A stretch of DNA of 32,044 nt from a virus, in the IMG/VR virus record IMGVR_UViG_3300037628_000127, positions 1 to 32,044 of that record. One strand, given 5' to 3'. Within the stretch, counting starts at the first letter, position 1, and each line of letters begins with the position of its first letter. The notes beneath the pieces were generated by a model. That model searched no databases and was not told the origin of the DNA. It was given only the letters and a program-made list of their open reading frames with translations. Made by a program: the position numbers and the translations under genes. This document shows positions 12,381-20,038 of this stretch, piece after piece.

Positions 12381-13117
12381 AAGTTATATGGCTTACAGGT
12401 GAATCAGGAGTCGGTAAGACTATCTTAGCAGAGCGTTTGCAGGAGAATTGGCCTTGTGTAATTCTCGACGGTGACGAGATGAGGGACAGTATATCCTTAA
12501 AGGCAGGCTTTAGCAGGAAGGATAGGGCAGAACATAACTACCGGGTTGCTCGACTTGCCAAAGTCTTATCCGAACAGTCTAACGTAGTCGTCTCTGTAAT
12601 AGCGCCCATTAGAAGTGTCAGGGCGGATATAGACGATATATGCTCCCCTGAGTGGGTATGGGTAAGACGTAAAGTACCTGAAAGGGAAGGTCATTTCTAC
12701 GAAGTACCGGACGGATACTACAGACTCAACCACGATATACTCTCGATAGAACAAAGCTGTAAAACCCTTATGAGTTTGTTGGGTATCGAGAAGAAGATTT
12801 ATAGCTTATTCATAGGAAGATGGCAATCAAGGGAAGCTTTGCATAATGGCCATTTAGCATTATTCGATAAAGTCAGGAGTGAAGGTAAGAATATTGCTAT
12901 AGGTATTCGTGACACTGAGAAAGATGAGAACAACCCGCTCTCTGCCACAGAAAGAAAAAGTATAATTGAACAACAAGTACCCGACGCTAAAGTATTCGTG
13001 ATGCCTGACATCGAGGAAGTCGTCTATGGCCGACGGGTAGGTTGGGGTGTTCGTGAGTTGAGATTAGACGATGTAACCGAATCAATCTCAGCCACGAAGA
13101 TACGGGAGACATTTTAG
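12377..13117 (+). CDS. APS kinase fused to NMN-adenylyltransferase-like domain
   Basis: A 246-residue two-domain protein with a TTG start in a TTGA overlap with the scaffold stop. Residues 1-135 are an adenylylsulfate kinase (CysC-type), which phosphorylates APS to PAPS. They carry Walker A GESGVGKT (8-15), D-G-D-E-M-R (31-36), GFSRKDRAEHNYRVARLAK (about 44-62) and Y-E-V-P near 113. Residues 138-246 carry GRWQSREALHNGHLALF (H-x-G-H nucleotidyltransferase motif), N-P-L-S-A-T-E-R and a C-terminal S-A-T-K-I-R, as in NadM/NadR-type NMN adenylyltransferases. ATP sulfurylase belongs to the same superfamily, so an APS-forming role is also possible. The sulfotransferase next door supports PAPS production. 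The kinase call is stronger than the second domain's substrate. Confidence 0.82.
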   Translation: MKVIWLTGESGVGKTILAERLQENWPCVILDGDEMRDSISLKAGFSRKDRAEHNYRVARLAKVLSEQSNVVVSVIAPIRSVRADIDDICSPEWVWVRRKVPEREGHFYEVPDGYYRLNHDILSIEQSCKTLMSLLGIEKKIYSLFIGRWQSREALHNGHLALFDKVRSEGKNIAIGIRDTEKDENNPLSATERKSIIEQQVPDAKVFVMPDIEEVVYGRRVGWGVRELRLDDVTESISATKIRETF

Positions 13118-13801
13118 ATGCACATAAAAGTTCCAGTATATTCAAGATTCGGCCCTAACGTCGTTTATAAGGACGGCGAGGCTTGCTGTAAGGATAAAGA
13201 CGGCGAAGTTACATGGGCATATTCCGGTAAGGACGTTACCGGCAAAGGGATATTCGTCTGTGCGTCTCCGAGGTCTGCAACGTCTTATATGACTCTTATA
13301 CTCAGAGAGTTAGGATATGACATAGGTCATGAAAAAGCTGATAAAGACGGTTCGGTCGGTTATCATCTTGCAGTTATTCAGCCTGAGAACTGTTTTCATC
13401 AAGTTAGGCATCCTTTGAATCAGATTTCTTCGATGCAGTCTTTACATAGTTGGGGGTTCATGGATACGGTAGTAAATGTAGCCAATCACAAACTCTTAGG
13501 AATGATGCAATGCTGGTTACAATGGAATGAGATATGTGAATCGTTTTGTGTATGGCGGTACAGAATAGAGGACTTGCCTGATGCATGGCCGGAACTATTA
13601 TGGAGAATAGGTCATTATAATAGATTGGCTTTAATACCGCCCGTACCGACTAATACGAATTCATGGAAACATACGATGTTGAACTGGGACGATTTGTACG
13701 AATGCAATAGTGAATTGTCCCAGGAAATATATGATAAACATTTAGAATATGGCTACTCTCCCGCAAGGGATAGAGAGGAGTCGTTACAAATCTCAGGATA
13801 G
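13118..13801 (+). CDS. PAPS-dependent sulfotransferase-like protein
   Basis: A 227-residue protein beginning at the base after the APS kinase fusion. Residues 43-60 contain GIFVCASPRSATSYM, matching the 5'-phosphosulfate-binding loop of sulfotransferases (S-P-R-S-x-T-S/T). Residues 94-105 (HQVRHPLNQISS) fit the 3'-phosphate-binding R-x-P...S motif. A Y-R-x-E-D-L segment (148-153) also occurs in the family. It would transfer sulfate from PAPS to a carbohydrate or other acceptor. No membrane anchor is seen, so it is cytosolic. The acceptor cannot be read from sequence. The first 40 residues are strand-rich and unassigned. Confidence 0.78.
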   Translation: MHIKVPVYSRFGPNVVYKDGEACCKDKDGEVTWAYSGKDVTGKGIFVCASPRSATSYMTLILRELGYDIGHEKADKDGSVGYHLAVIQPENCFHQVRHPLNQISSMQSLHSWGFMDTVVNVANHKLLGMMQCWLQWNEICESFCVWRYRIEDLPDAWPELLWRIGHYNRLALIPPVPTNTNSWKHTMLNWDDLYECNSELSQEIYDKHLEYGYSPARDREESLQISG

Positions 13802-13937
13802 CCTTAACTGGCCTGAGTCGCATCGGCGTGAGTCGCCGCATTGAGCGAATGAATACGCAGTAGCAGCCCGCAATCGCCGGGATAGCTCCTACGCATAAAA
13901 GACAATTTGAATTCATAATGCGAAAGGAGCAACCAAA
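13802..13937 (+). promoter_or_regulatory. Non-coding, structured leader before the capsid gene
   Basis: A 136-base gap, the longest in the virion gene block. It contains GGCG-n5-CGCC near 13825, a compound stem built on GTAG/CTAC and CCCG/CGGG near 13855-13895, and CGCAT/ATGCG flanking the last 30 bases before the ribosome site (AAAGGAG). A direct repeat GAGTCGC is also present. No convincing promoter was found. It could be a stabilising or processing leader for the highly expressed capsid message. Confidence 0.4.
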
Positions 13938-14966
13938 ATGGCTGCTACACAAAAAGAGCTTAACGCTCGTGAAAACATGTTTCTCGCAGCGAAGATGACT
14001 CACAATCAGGAGATTATCGACGTAGCGGAAGTATTAAATGAGACCAATGATGTCATTCAGGACGCAGTTGTTATGCGTGCTAATGACATTACATCTCACG
14101 TTATCTCAAGACGTACCGCCCTTCCGGCCCCTTCGTGGGTGAAGATAGGCGAAGGTTGGAACGCTACCGCTGGAAGAATGCAGCAGGTAAGAGAAGGTAT
14201 CGGCCAATTGAAGGCGAGGTATCAATGCCCGGATGACGTTATGAGACTCCAGCCTAATCCTGCTAAGTTCAGAATGCAACAGGAGCGTCCTCACATCGAA
14301 GCTATGGGCCAGGAATTTGCCAATACCCTCGTAGCCGGTAGTACTACCGGAGAGGCACCTGAAGAGTTTGACGGCCTCTTGGCACGGTACAACACTCTCA
14401 GTCTATCACGGTCGGCTTACGTCGCTAATAACGGCGCTACGGCTGGCACAGGAGCGTCTTTAACGTCAATCTGGTTAATCCAGTGGCGACCGGGCGGAGT
14501 TTACTTAACCTATCCTCGTAATGCTGTCGGCGGTGGTATTAAGAAAGAAGATAAGGGCTTGGTTTACACTATGTCCGATACTTCTTCTAATACCCCATCC
14601 TATGAGCCTAATAACAAACAGTTATGGGCGCATATCACAGAATTCTCATGGGACATTGGTCTTGCTATCGAGGATACGAGAACTGTAAAGCGTATCGCTA
14701 ATATCTCGACCAACTCAACTACCGACGCAGCTACACTCGACGAGGACAAGATTATCGAGGCCCGCTACAACTACCAGACGCCGGGTACGATTTACATGTA
14801 CGTTAATGAGACCATTTTCGTACAGTTGATGATACTCGCAAAAGACAAAGTTAACGTCCAGTGGGGGCCACCGAATCCTTTCGGTCAGCCGCAACTCATG
14901 TTCCATGATATGCCGGTGAGACGACTGGATGCAATAGATACGACGGAAACAATCGTCACTACATAG
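13938..14966 (+). CDS. Major capsid protein (BPP-1-like)
   Basis: A 342-residue protein with a strong AAAGGAG ribosome site. It follows the scaffold and precedes a Bbp16-like protein, the expected position for the capsid subunit of a BPP-1-like podovirus. The sequence is helical at the N-terminus (LNARENMFLAAKMTHNQEII) and then mixed. It includes ALPAPSWVKIGEGWNATAGRMQQV, aromatic strands around SIWLIQWRPGGVYLTYPRN, and a domain ending TIYMYVNETIFVQLMILAKD. This is consistent with the HK97 fold. It has no long N-terminal delta domain, in keeping with a separate scaffold. Confidence 0.88.
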   Translation: MAATQKELNARENMFLAAKMTHNQEIIDVAEVLNETNDVIQDAVVMRANDITSHVISRRTALPAPSWVKIGEGWNATAGRMQQVREGIGQLKARYQCPDDVMRLQPNPAKFRMQQERPHIEAMGQEFANTLVAGSTTGEAPEEFDGLLARYNTLSLSRSAYVANNGATAGTGASLTSIWLIQWRPGGVYLTYPRNAVGGGIKKEDKGLVYTMSDTSSNTPSYEPNNKQLWAHITEFSWDIGLAIEDTRTVKRIANISTNSTTDAATLDEDKIIEARYNYQTPGTIYMYVNETIFVQLMILAKDKVNVQWGPPNPFGQPQLMFHDMPVRRLDAIDTTETIVTT

Positions 14967-14980
14967 AAAGGGGGCCACTT

Positions 14981-15442
14981 ATGGCACTTTTTGATGTTTT
15001 ATTTGAATTTTCCGATGCCGATGTTCAGACAATTATAGCTACCGGCACCGGCACTTTATCAACTACTAATGTAATAGATATGCAGGCTACCGACCTTGAA
15101 ATGGGTGCGGGTGAACCTGTATGGCTGAATATCAGAACTGCAACTCAATTTGCCGGGGCTGGAAATATTACATTTGCGTTAGTTAACGATACTAATGCAA
15201 CCATTGATTCAGGTTCCGTTAAAGTCCTTACAACTGAAACTATGGCTATTGCTACTGATGCAAGATTGGCTCCGGGCGGCTGGATATTGCGCACGCCACT
15301 GCCAAACGACTTCGATAGTGACCAGTATGTGGGTGTAGTTTGTGTAAGTTCCGGCGCGTCATCGGCTGGTGCTGTCGATGCGTGGTTAGACCACGGCTCG
15401 ATTTCAACTTACAAAACTCAGGTATCAACCTCTAATATTTAA
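14981..15442 (+). CDS. Bbp16-like capsid-associated protein
   Basis: A 153-residue beta-rich protein 14 bp after the capsid gene, with GGGG near the ATG. The N-terminus (MALFDVLFEFSDADVQTII, followed by T-N-V-I-D-M) matches the start of Bbp16-type proteins, which lie after the capsid gene in BPP-1-like phages and are thought to stabilise or decorate the capsid. The rest is Ala/Thr/Gly-rich strands (GEPVWLNIRTATQFAGAGNI) ending in the LDHGSIST region. No enzyme motif is present. Confidence 0.78.
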   Translation: MALFDVLFEFSDADVQTIIATGTGTLSTTNVIDMQATDLEMGAGEPVWLNIRTATQFAGAGNITFALVNDTNATIDSGSVKVLTTETMAIATDARLAPGGWILRTPLPNDFDSDQYVGVVCVSSGASSAGAVDAWLDHGSISTYKTQVSTSNI

Positions 15443-15450
15443 GGAGAGTT

Positions 15451-16080
15451 ATGGGACAGAAAATAATTGGCGTAACTTTGAATCCTGACTGGAAGATGGA
15501 CGCAAGAATAACATCTATGGTCGAATACTGGGACAGGGATGAGGATAAAGAGTCTCATTACATTCCAGCCGAATGTCCTGCTAATGGTCGGGATGCGATA
15601 GTTTTCAATGCAATGTACCGCATACCAAAGCCGACACATATTCTGTTCCTCGATGCCGATGTTCTGCCTCGCAGAAATACGCTTAAAAGACTACTCGACC
15701 ACGACAAGGACATTATAACTGGCGTTTACAATATTGGCCAGCAAGGAAAACTTTACTGGAACGTTTCAAAGTCTGACACCTTCAATGCTATTGAACTTGA
15801 AGAATTACCAGACAATCCATTCAAAGTAACTCTTTGTGGTAATGGCGTAATGTTAGTTAAGACCGAAGTCTTTGAGAGGTTAGAGTGGCCTTATTGGGAG
15901 AATATCCGTTCTCCTGGTTGTATTAAGCAGGGCGAGGACTTGTACTTCTGTAAAAAAGCAAGAGATGCAGGTTACGATATATGGTGCGACCCGAAAGTGA
16001 AATGCAACCATGTAAGAATGTCGGGATTACTGAGTATTGCAAATGAACAATCAAAACTCACGAAAGGAGTAAAAAAATGA
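15451..16080 (+). CDS. GT-A glycosyltransferase-like protein
   Basis: A 209-residue protein with AAGGAG upstream. FLDADVLPRRNTL (residues 66-78) contains a D-x-D sugar-nucleotide and metal motif. TLCGNGVMLVKTEVF (127-141) and GEDLYFCKKARDAGYDIW (161-178), followed by a late His (187), match the acceptor-side motifs of family-2-like enzymes that often occur in phages. It would move a sugar from a nucleotide donor to a glycan or protein. It has no membrane anchor. It stands between the capsid-stabilising gene and an exported beta-helix protein, pointing to a surface-glycan role. Confidence 0.82.
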   Translation: MGQKIIGVTLNPDWKMDARITSMVEYWDRDEDKESHYIPAECPANGRDAIVFNAMYRIPKPTHILFLDADVLPRRNTLKRLLDHDKDIITGVYNIGQQGKLYWNVSKSDTFNAIELEELPDNPFKVTLCGNGVMLVKTEVFERLEWPYWENIRSPGCIKQGEDLYFCKKARDAGYDIWCDPKVKCNHVRMSGLLSIANEQSKLTKGVKK

Positions 16081-17105
16081 AACGATTAATTTTAATCATG
16101 GCATTTATTTTGGCTATGTGCATACCTGTTCATGCTTTGACGTATGATGCTGAAAGCAGCACTACGTTTAATAATGGTTATCAGTGGGGCGGTCATCCTC
16201 AGAAGGACAGGGCGTGGATATGGGCCAAAGAAATGCAAGGAGCATCAGAACTTAGCGGCCAGCTTGGAACGGGCAAGATATGGTATGTCGATTCCGGGCG
16301 CGGCGTTTCAGGCGACGGTAAGTCATGGAGCAGGGCGGTCATTACGCTCGAAGAAGCTAACGTTCTTAGTCTTGCTGATGGCGGTGCAAATAGAGGCGAT
16401 GTAATCCTAATCGCTCAGGGCCATGCCGAGAACTTTTCTATTGCAAACGCCGCCGACCTTGATACGGCAGGTATTACGGTTATAGGTATTGGTAATGGAG
16501 CTAACGCACCTACCTTTTCTTATACGACCCCGGCCGGTGAGTTAGTTTTCGGTGCGGCAAGTGTAACTATTTACAACTTGAGGTTCTTCCCTGCTTCAGA
16601 CGATGTGTTGATGGCTATTAGTGTAGAGGCCGCAGGTGATAATGCTACGATAATCGGTTGCGAATGGGTCATGCCTACAACCGCAACCAATTGTTTTCTG
16701 GATGGTATCGACCTTGCAGGTACGGCCCATGACTTCAGAGTTTACAATAGCATTTACCGTAACACATCAGTTACCGGCCCTGACCACTGGATAGAAGCTG
16801 GCAACGGATTTAATCATCGCATGAGAATTGTCGGCAATGACATCATGGGCGATTTCGATGTTTCCGCTATATGGTCTAATGATGTGGATGAAGATGCCTA
16901 CATTGCATACAACACGATTCGCAATAAAGATTCAAGTGAGCATGCAATTGAATTTACTGCCGCTGCTACCGGGATGATTTGTTACAACGCGATTTACACA
17001 GACGCTTCACCAACGAGTATAGACCCCGGCGAAATGATGTTAGTCGAGAATTACGTTGCAAATGAAACTGACCGTTCGGCGGAATTATATCCGAGCGACC
17101 AATAA
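16077..17105 (+). CDS. Exported right-handed beta-helix protein
   Basis: A 342-residue protein starting in an ATGA overlap. The first 20 residues are a classic Sec signal peptide: MKR, then a hydrophobic run, then V-H-A before L-T-Y as a likely cleavage site. The rest is short strands and turns rich in Asn, Gly, Ala and Ile (NATIIGCEW, YNSIYRNTS, MRIVGNDIMGD, YIAYNTIRN), the spacing of a right-handed parallel beta-helix. Such folds often bind or cleave polysaccharides. An exported phage protein in the middle of virion genes is unusual. Enzyme or binder cannot be decided; no catalytic set stands out. Confidence 0.75.
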   Translation: MKRLILIMAFILAMCIPVHALTYDAESSTTFNNGYQWGGHPQKDRAWIWAKEMQGASELSGQLGTGKIWYVDSGRGVSGDGKSWSRAVITLEEANVLSLADGGANRGDVILIAQGHAENFSIANAADLDTAGITVIGIGNGANAPTFSYTTPAGELVFGAASVTIYNLRFFPASDDVLMAISVEAAGDNATIIGCEWVMPTTATNCFLDGIDLAGTAHDFRVYNSIYRNTSVTGPDHWIEAGNGFNHRMRIVGNDIMGDFDVSAIWSNDVDEDAYIAYNTIRNKDSSEHAIEFTAAATGMICYNAIYTDASPTSIDPGEMMLVENYVANETDRSAELYPSDQ

Positions 17106-17254
17106 TGAGTGAAAAGCATAGTATAGAGGCCAGAGACATGTTTCTTCTGGCATTAATCTTTGGATGTTCTGTGGTTCTTTGGCCTCTATGCTGGCTTGTT
17201 AATATAGTTTTATTGTTTTGGTGGACTCTTAGATGCTTAGGATTACCAATATAG
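17105..17254 (+). CDS. 49-residue membrane protein
   Basis: Starts in a TAATG overlap. Residues 11-40 are a long hydrophobic stretch (MFLLALIFGCSVVLWPLCWL, then VNIVLLFWW), broken by Pro, Cys and Trp. It is long enough for one long span or a tight two-span hairpin, and is flanked by charged ends. It overlaps the start of the polymerase/ligase gene by 22 bp. It could be a partner of that membrane enzyme or a holin-like peptide; neither is proven. Confidence 0.6.
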   Translation: MSEKHSIEARDMFLLALIFGCSVVLWPLCWLVNIVLLFWWTLRCLGLPI

Positions 17255-18780
17255 TATTTATTCTTGGCTTTATACTATGCGCTACCCTTGTATCGAGCAA
17301 TATGACAATGGGTTATGCACTTACGCATCGTTATCTTGCATGGGGGATTACTACATTGATTCTCTTTGTATTAATGGCACGAAAACTAAAGTATGGCAAT
17401 CTGATGTTCCTATTATTAGCGGCTTATTGGCTTATGGTTACATATTCGATTATTCGGGCGGTCAATCCGGGCGAAGCAGTAGGCCAGTCTTCAGAAGTAA
17501 TTTTAATGATAGCGTATTTGGCTGTAGCGGTGAAGCAATTAAAAAACAACGAATCGTTTCCGAAGGTGCTTATATTATTGACTATATTCATTGCTATATA
17601 TAGCTACATCAGGCCGGTAGGAATATTGGCATACAAGAACCAGACCTCTTATGTCTTATTCATGTTAATGGTCTTGTGTGCTTATTATTATAAATACTGG
17701 CCGATACCTTCCGTAATTGCCATAGCTACGAGTTTGATTGCAATAGCATTGTTAGGGGCAAGGTCTGTCTATCTTGCCATATTCGTTTCGGGAGTCGTTC
17801 TTGTAATAACTAATAAGAAATATCTCATAATAACGGCGTGTGTTTTCATGGCCGTTGGTGCCATTGCATATAAGAACAGTAATGTATTCAATACCGAATC
17901 CCTTAACCATAGAAAAGAGATATGGACACAAACATTAAAGATGATAAAGCATAATCCTTCCGGTGTGGGTGCAGGTAACTGGAAGATGATATATCCTGCA
18001 TATTCAGCTGAAGCCCCTCTCTCAAGGGCTAATAATTATGTGAATCGTTTTGTTATAAGGGTGCATAACGATTTTCTGGAAAAATGTGCAGAAATCGGTG
18101 CGTTGGGAATGTTAATATATATATCGATTTTTGTATTAGCAATTTATTACAGTAATGGATGGATACGAGCGGGAATTATCGGCTATATTTGTGTTGCTTT
18201 TCTCTCATTTCCTGCAAGCAGGCCGTTTCCGTCAATGCTCCTGATGATATATTTTGCCCATGCGATAAAAGACCATATAAGGTCGGTTAAATTCAAGCCT
18301 TTTTGTACGGTTGTAATAACAACATTACTTGTTATCGGGGTAATAAATTTTACTATTAGGCATTTAGGGGCAAGGCAAGTAGTAAGAATATATAGCGCCC
18401 AGATTGAAAATGATTGGGATGCGATATTATCGGAAACTGAAAAGATTTCGCCACTATTCAATATTGACCCCGTTTCCGCAACGCCGCTATCTCATTATCG
18501 TGGGATTGCTTATCATTCTAAGGGCGATAATGTAAATGCAATGAAGTCCTTTGAAGATGCGGCAAGAATAGCTCCATATCACTTATACAACCTAATGAAC
18601 CTTGCCATGATGTATCAAGTTGACTGTCAGTACGATATGGCGAAGCACGTCTATTTTGGAGTTGTGCAAATGTACCCTGATTTTGAAGATGCGAAAAATG
18701 GCATTAAAAATATTGAAACGGCAAATCAAATGATACGAAAAGCGGTAGAAGAAATTAGAAGATTTGGGCGAGGGGTTTAA
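17233..18780 (+). CDS. O-antigen polymerase/ligase-like (Wzy/WaaL) membrane protein with TPR tail
   Basis: A 515-residue protein with about 10-12 predicted membrane spans in residues 5-375. RKEIWTQTLKMIKHNPSGVGAGNW (227-250), the periplasmic-loop segment before VHNDFLEKCAEIGALG (277-292) and the conserved Arg and His fit the Wzy_C/O-antigen ligase family. These enzymes polymerise or ligate lipid-linked glycans in the periplasm. Residues 420-490 look like TPR helices (YRGIAYHSKGDNVNAMKSFE, NLAMMYQVDCQYDMAK), a layout also known in some cellular homologues. Finding this in a virion-gene operon is striking. The acceptor may be host lipid A-core, protein or virion glycan. Confidence 0.85.
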   Translation: MLRITNIVFILGFILCATLVSSNMTMGYALTHRYLAWGITTLILFVLMARKLKYGNLMFLLLAAYWLMVTYSIIRAVNPGEAVGQSSEVILMIAYLAVAVKQLKNNESFPKVLILLTIFIAIYSYIRPVGILAYKNQTSYVLFMLMVLCAYYYKYWPIPSVIAIATSLIAIALLGARSVYLAIFVSGVVLVITNKKYLIITACVFMAVGAIAYKNSNVFNTESLNHRKEIWTQTLKMIKHNPSGVGAGNWKMIYPAYSAEAPLSRANNYVNRFVIRVHNDFLEKCAEIGALGMLIYISIFVLAIYYSNGWIRAGIIGYICVAFLSFPASRPFPSMLLMIYFAHAIKDHIRSVKFKPFCTVVITTLLVIGVINFTIRHLGARQVVRIYSAQIENDWDAILSETEKISPLFNIDPVSATPLSHYRGIAYHSKGDNVNAMKSFEDAARIAPYHLYNLMNLAMMYQVDCQYDMAKHVYFGVVQMYPDFEDAKNGIKNIETANQMIRKAVEEIRRFGRGV

Positions 18781-18781
18781 T

Positions 18782-19633
18782 ATGGCTACAAAACTCGGAA
18801 TATATAATCTTGCATTATCTCAACTCGGTGAAGATAGATTAGTAAAACTCAACGACGATAACGAGAACAGGCGAAAGCTGGATAATATCTATCCTGAAAA
18901 GCTCAGGGAATTACAAGAGCAAGGCCCGGAACTTGGCTGGAAGTTCACTAAGAAAAAGAACATAGGTATTGACAGGGAATTCGCAACTATAACGGCTTTT
19001 ACAGATTACGAAACGACGGTCACAGGGACAGTTCTTGTAACTACTAAGACATCGCATAATCTTATTACCGGGAACGATATTGAGATACGCGATACTTCTA
19101 ACTACGATGCGATTTATACTCAAGTAGTTGCAATCTCAACGAGCCAATTCTATATGACGGATACTTTCGTAACTGATGATCCTACAGGTAAAGTCTATTG
19201 GGTTAGTAATAACTATCAATACAGATACAAAATACCAGACAGTGCGATAAGAGTAGTTTCGGTTAAAGTCGGTGGTATCGAGTTGACCGACTGGATTGAA
19301 GAGGATGGTTACATTCTAACGAATATGGAATCCGTTACGGTCTATATGGACTACCTGGACTTAGTAACGAATACCGGACTGTTTCCGGGCTATTTTACAA
19401 AGGTCTTATACTTATCCCTCGCATTAGAGCTTTCGTATAACATTAAAAAGAACGTAGCAAACTCCGAGAGATTAGAGGCGAGATTAGAAAAGGCAATATC
19501 GAAGGCCGAAGGTAAAGATGAGCAGAAAAAATACGTAAGAGAAGTATCGACAAGTTGGATAGATGCCGGTAGAGGCTCTACCGAAGGTCGAACTTTTAAC
19601 CCGAATTACAGAGGCGACGGCTATACAAGTTAG
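18782..19633 (+). CDS. Tail tube adaptor (T7 gp11-like)
   Basis: A 283-residue protein with GAGGGG 6 bases upstream of the chosen ATG; an earlier in-frame GTG/ATG lies inside the preceding gene. The N-terminus (MATKLGIYNLALSQLGEDRL) has the typical adaptor/'tail tubular protein A' start, followed by RRKLDNIYPEKLRELQEQ. The middle contains an inserted beta-rich part (ETTVTGTVLVTTKTSHNLIT), and the C-terminal helical part (TKVLYLSLALELSYNIKK) is typical of the family. It joins the portal to the nozzle. Confidence 0.85.
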   Translation: MATKLGIYNLALSQLGEDRLVKLNDDNENRRKLDNIYPEKLRELQEQGPELGWKFTKKKNIGIDREFATITAFTDYETTVTGTVLVTTKTSHNLITGNDIEIRDTSNYDAIYTQVVAISTSQFYMTDTFVTDDPTGKVYWVSNNYQYRYKIPDSAIRVVSVKVGGIELTDWIEEDGYILTNMESVTVYMDYLDLVTNTGLFPGYFTKVLYLSLALELSYNIKKNVANSERLEARLEKAISKAEGKDEQKKYVREVSTSWIDAGRGSTEGRTFNPNYRGDGYTS

Positions 19634-19644
19634 GAGATAAAATC

Positions 19645-20037
19645 ATGGCGGCAGCAGCACCAACAATGACAACGACAAGTAAATTTGACCAGAGAATATC
19701 TGATGCAGAAAGATACCCTGTCTGGGAATTTGTCCTTAACGGACTCTGGGACGCCGACGATACCGCAGACGGCACAATCAGCCATAAGATTAACGGTATT
19801 CTGCAAAAGGTAATTCTCAAAGTACCTGACGTGGCAACCGGCGCTATGACCGGGCAGGTCGTTATCAAGGACAACGGCGATAACACTATCTTCGACTCAG
19901 GTGAAAAGGGGGAACCTGGCACTTACGCATTCAATGTAAACGAGCCTTTGACTGGTACGATAGATGTCGTAATTGGTATATCAGAGGCTTCAGGAACAGC
20001 GGCAACTAATTTAGTTGTAACTTTACGAGGTGTATAA
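19645..20037 (+). CDS. Beta-rich virion protein
   Basis: A 130-residue protein with GGAG 9 bases upstream. Composition is Thr, Val, Gly and Asp-rich with alternating strands (AMTGQVVIKDNGDNTIFDSG; EPLTGTIDVVIGI), and it is Cys-free. It lies between tail adaptor and nozzle genes, suggesting a small tail or decoration protein. The family is not recognised. Confidence 0.65.
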   Translation: MAAAAPTMTTTSKFDQRISDAERYPVWEFVLNGLWDADDTADGTISHKINGILQKVILKVPDVATGAMTGQVVIKDNGDNTIFDSGEKGEPGTYAFNVNEPLTGTIDVVIGISEASGTAATNLVVTLRGV

Positions 20038-20038
20038 G

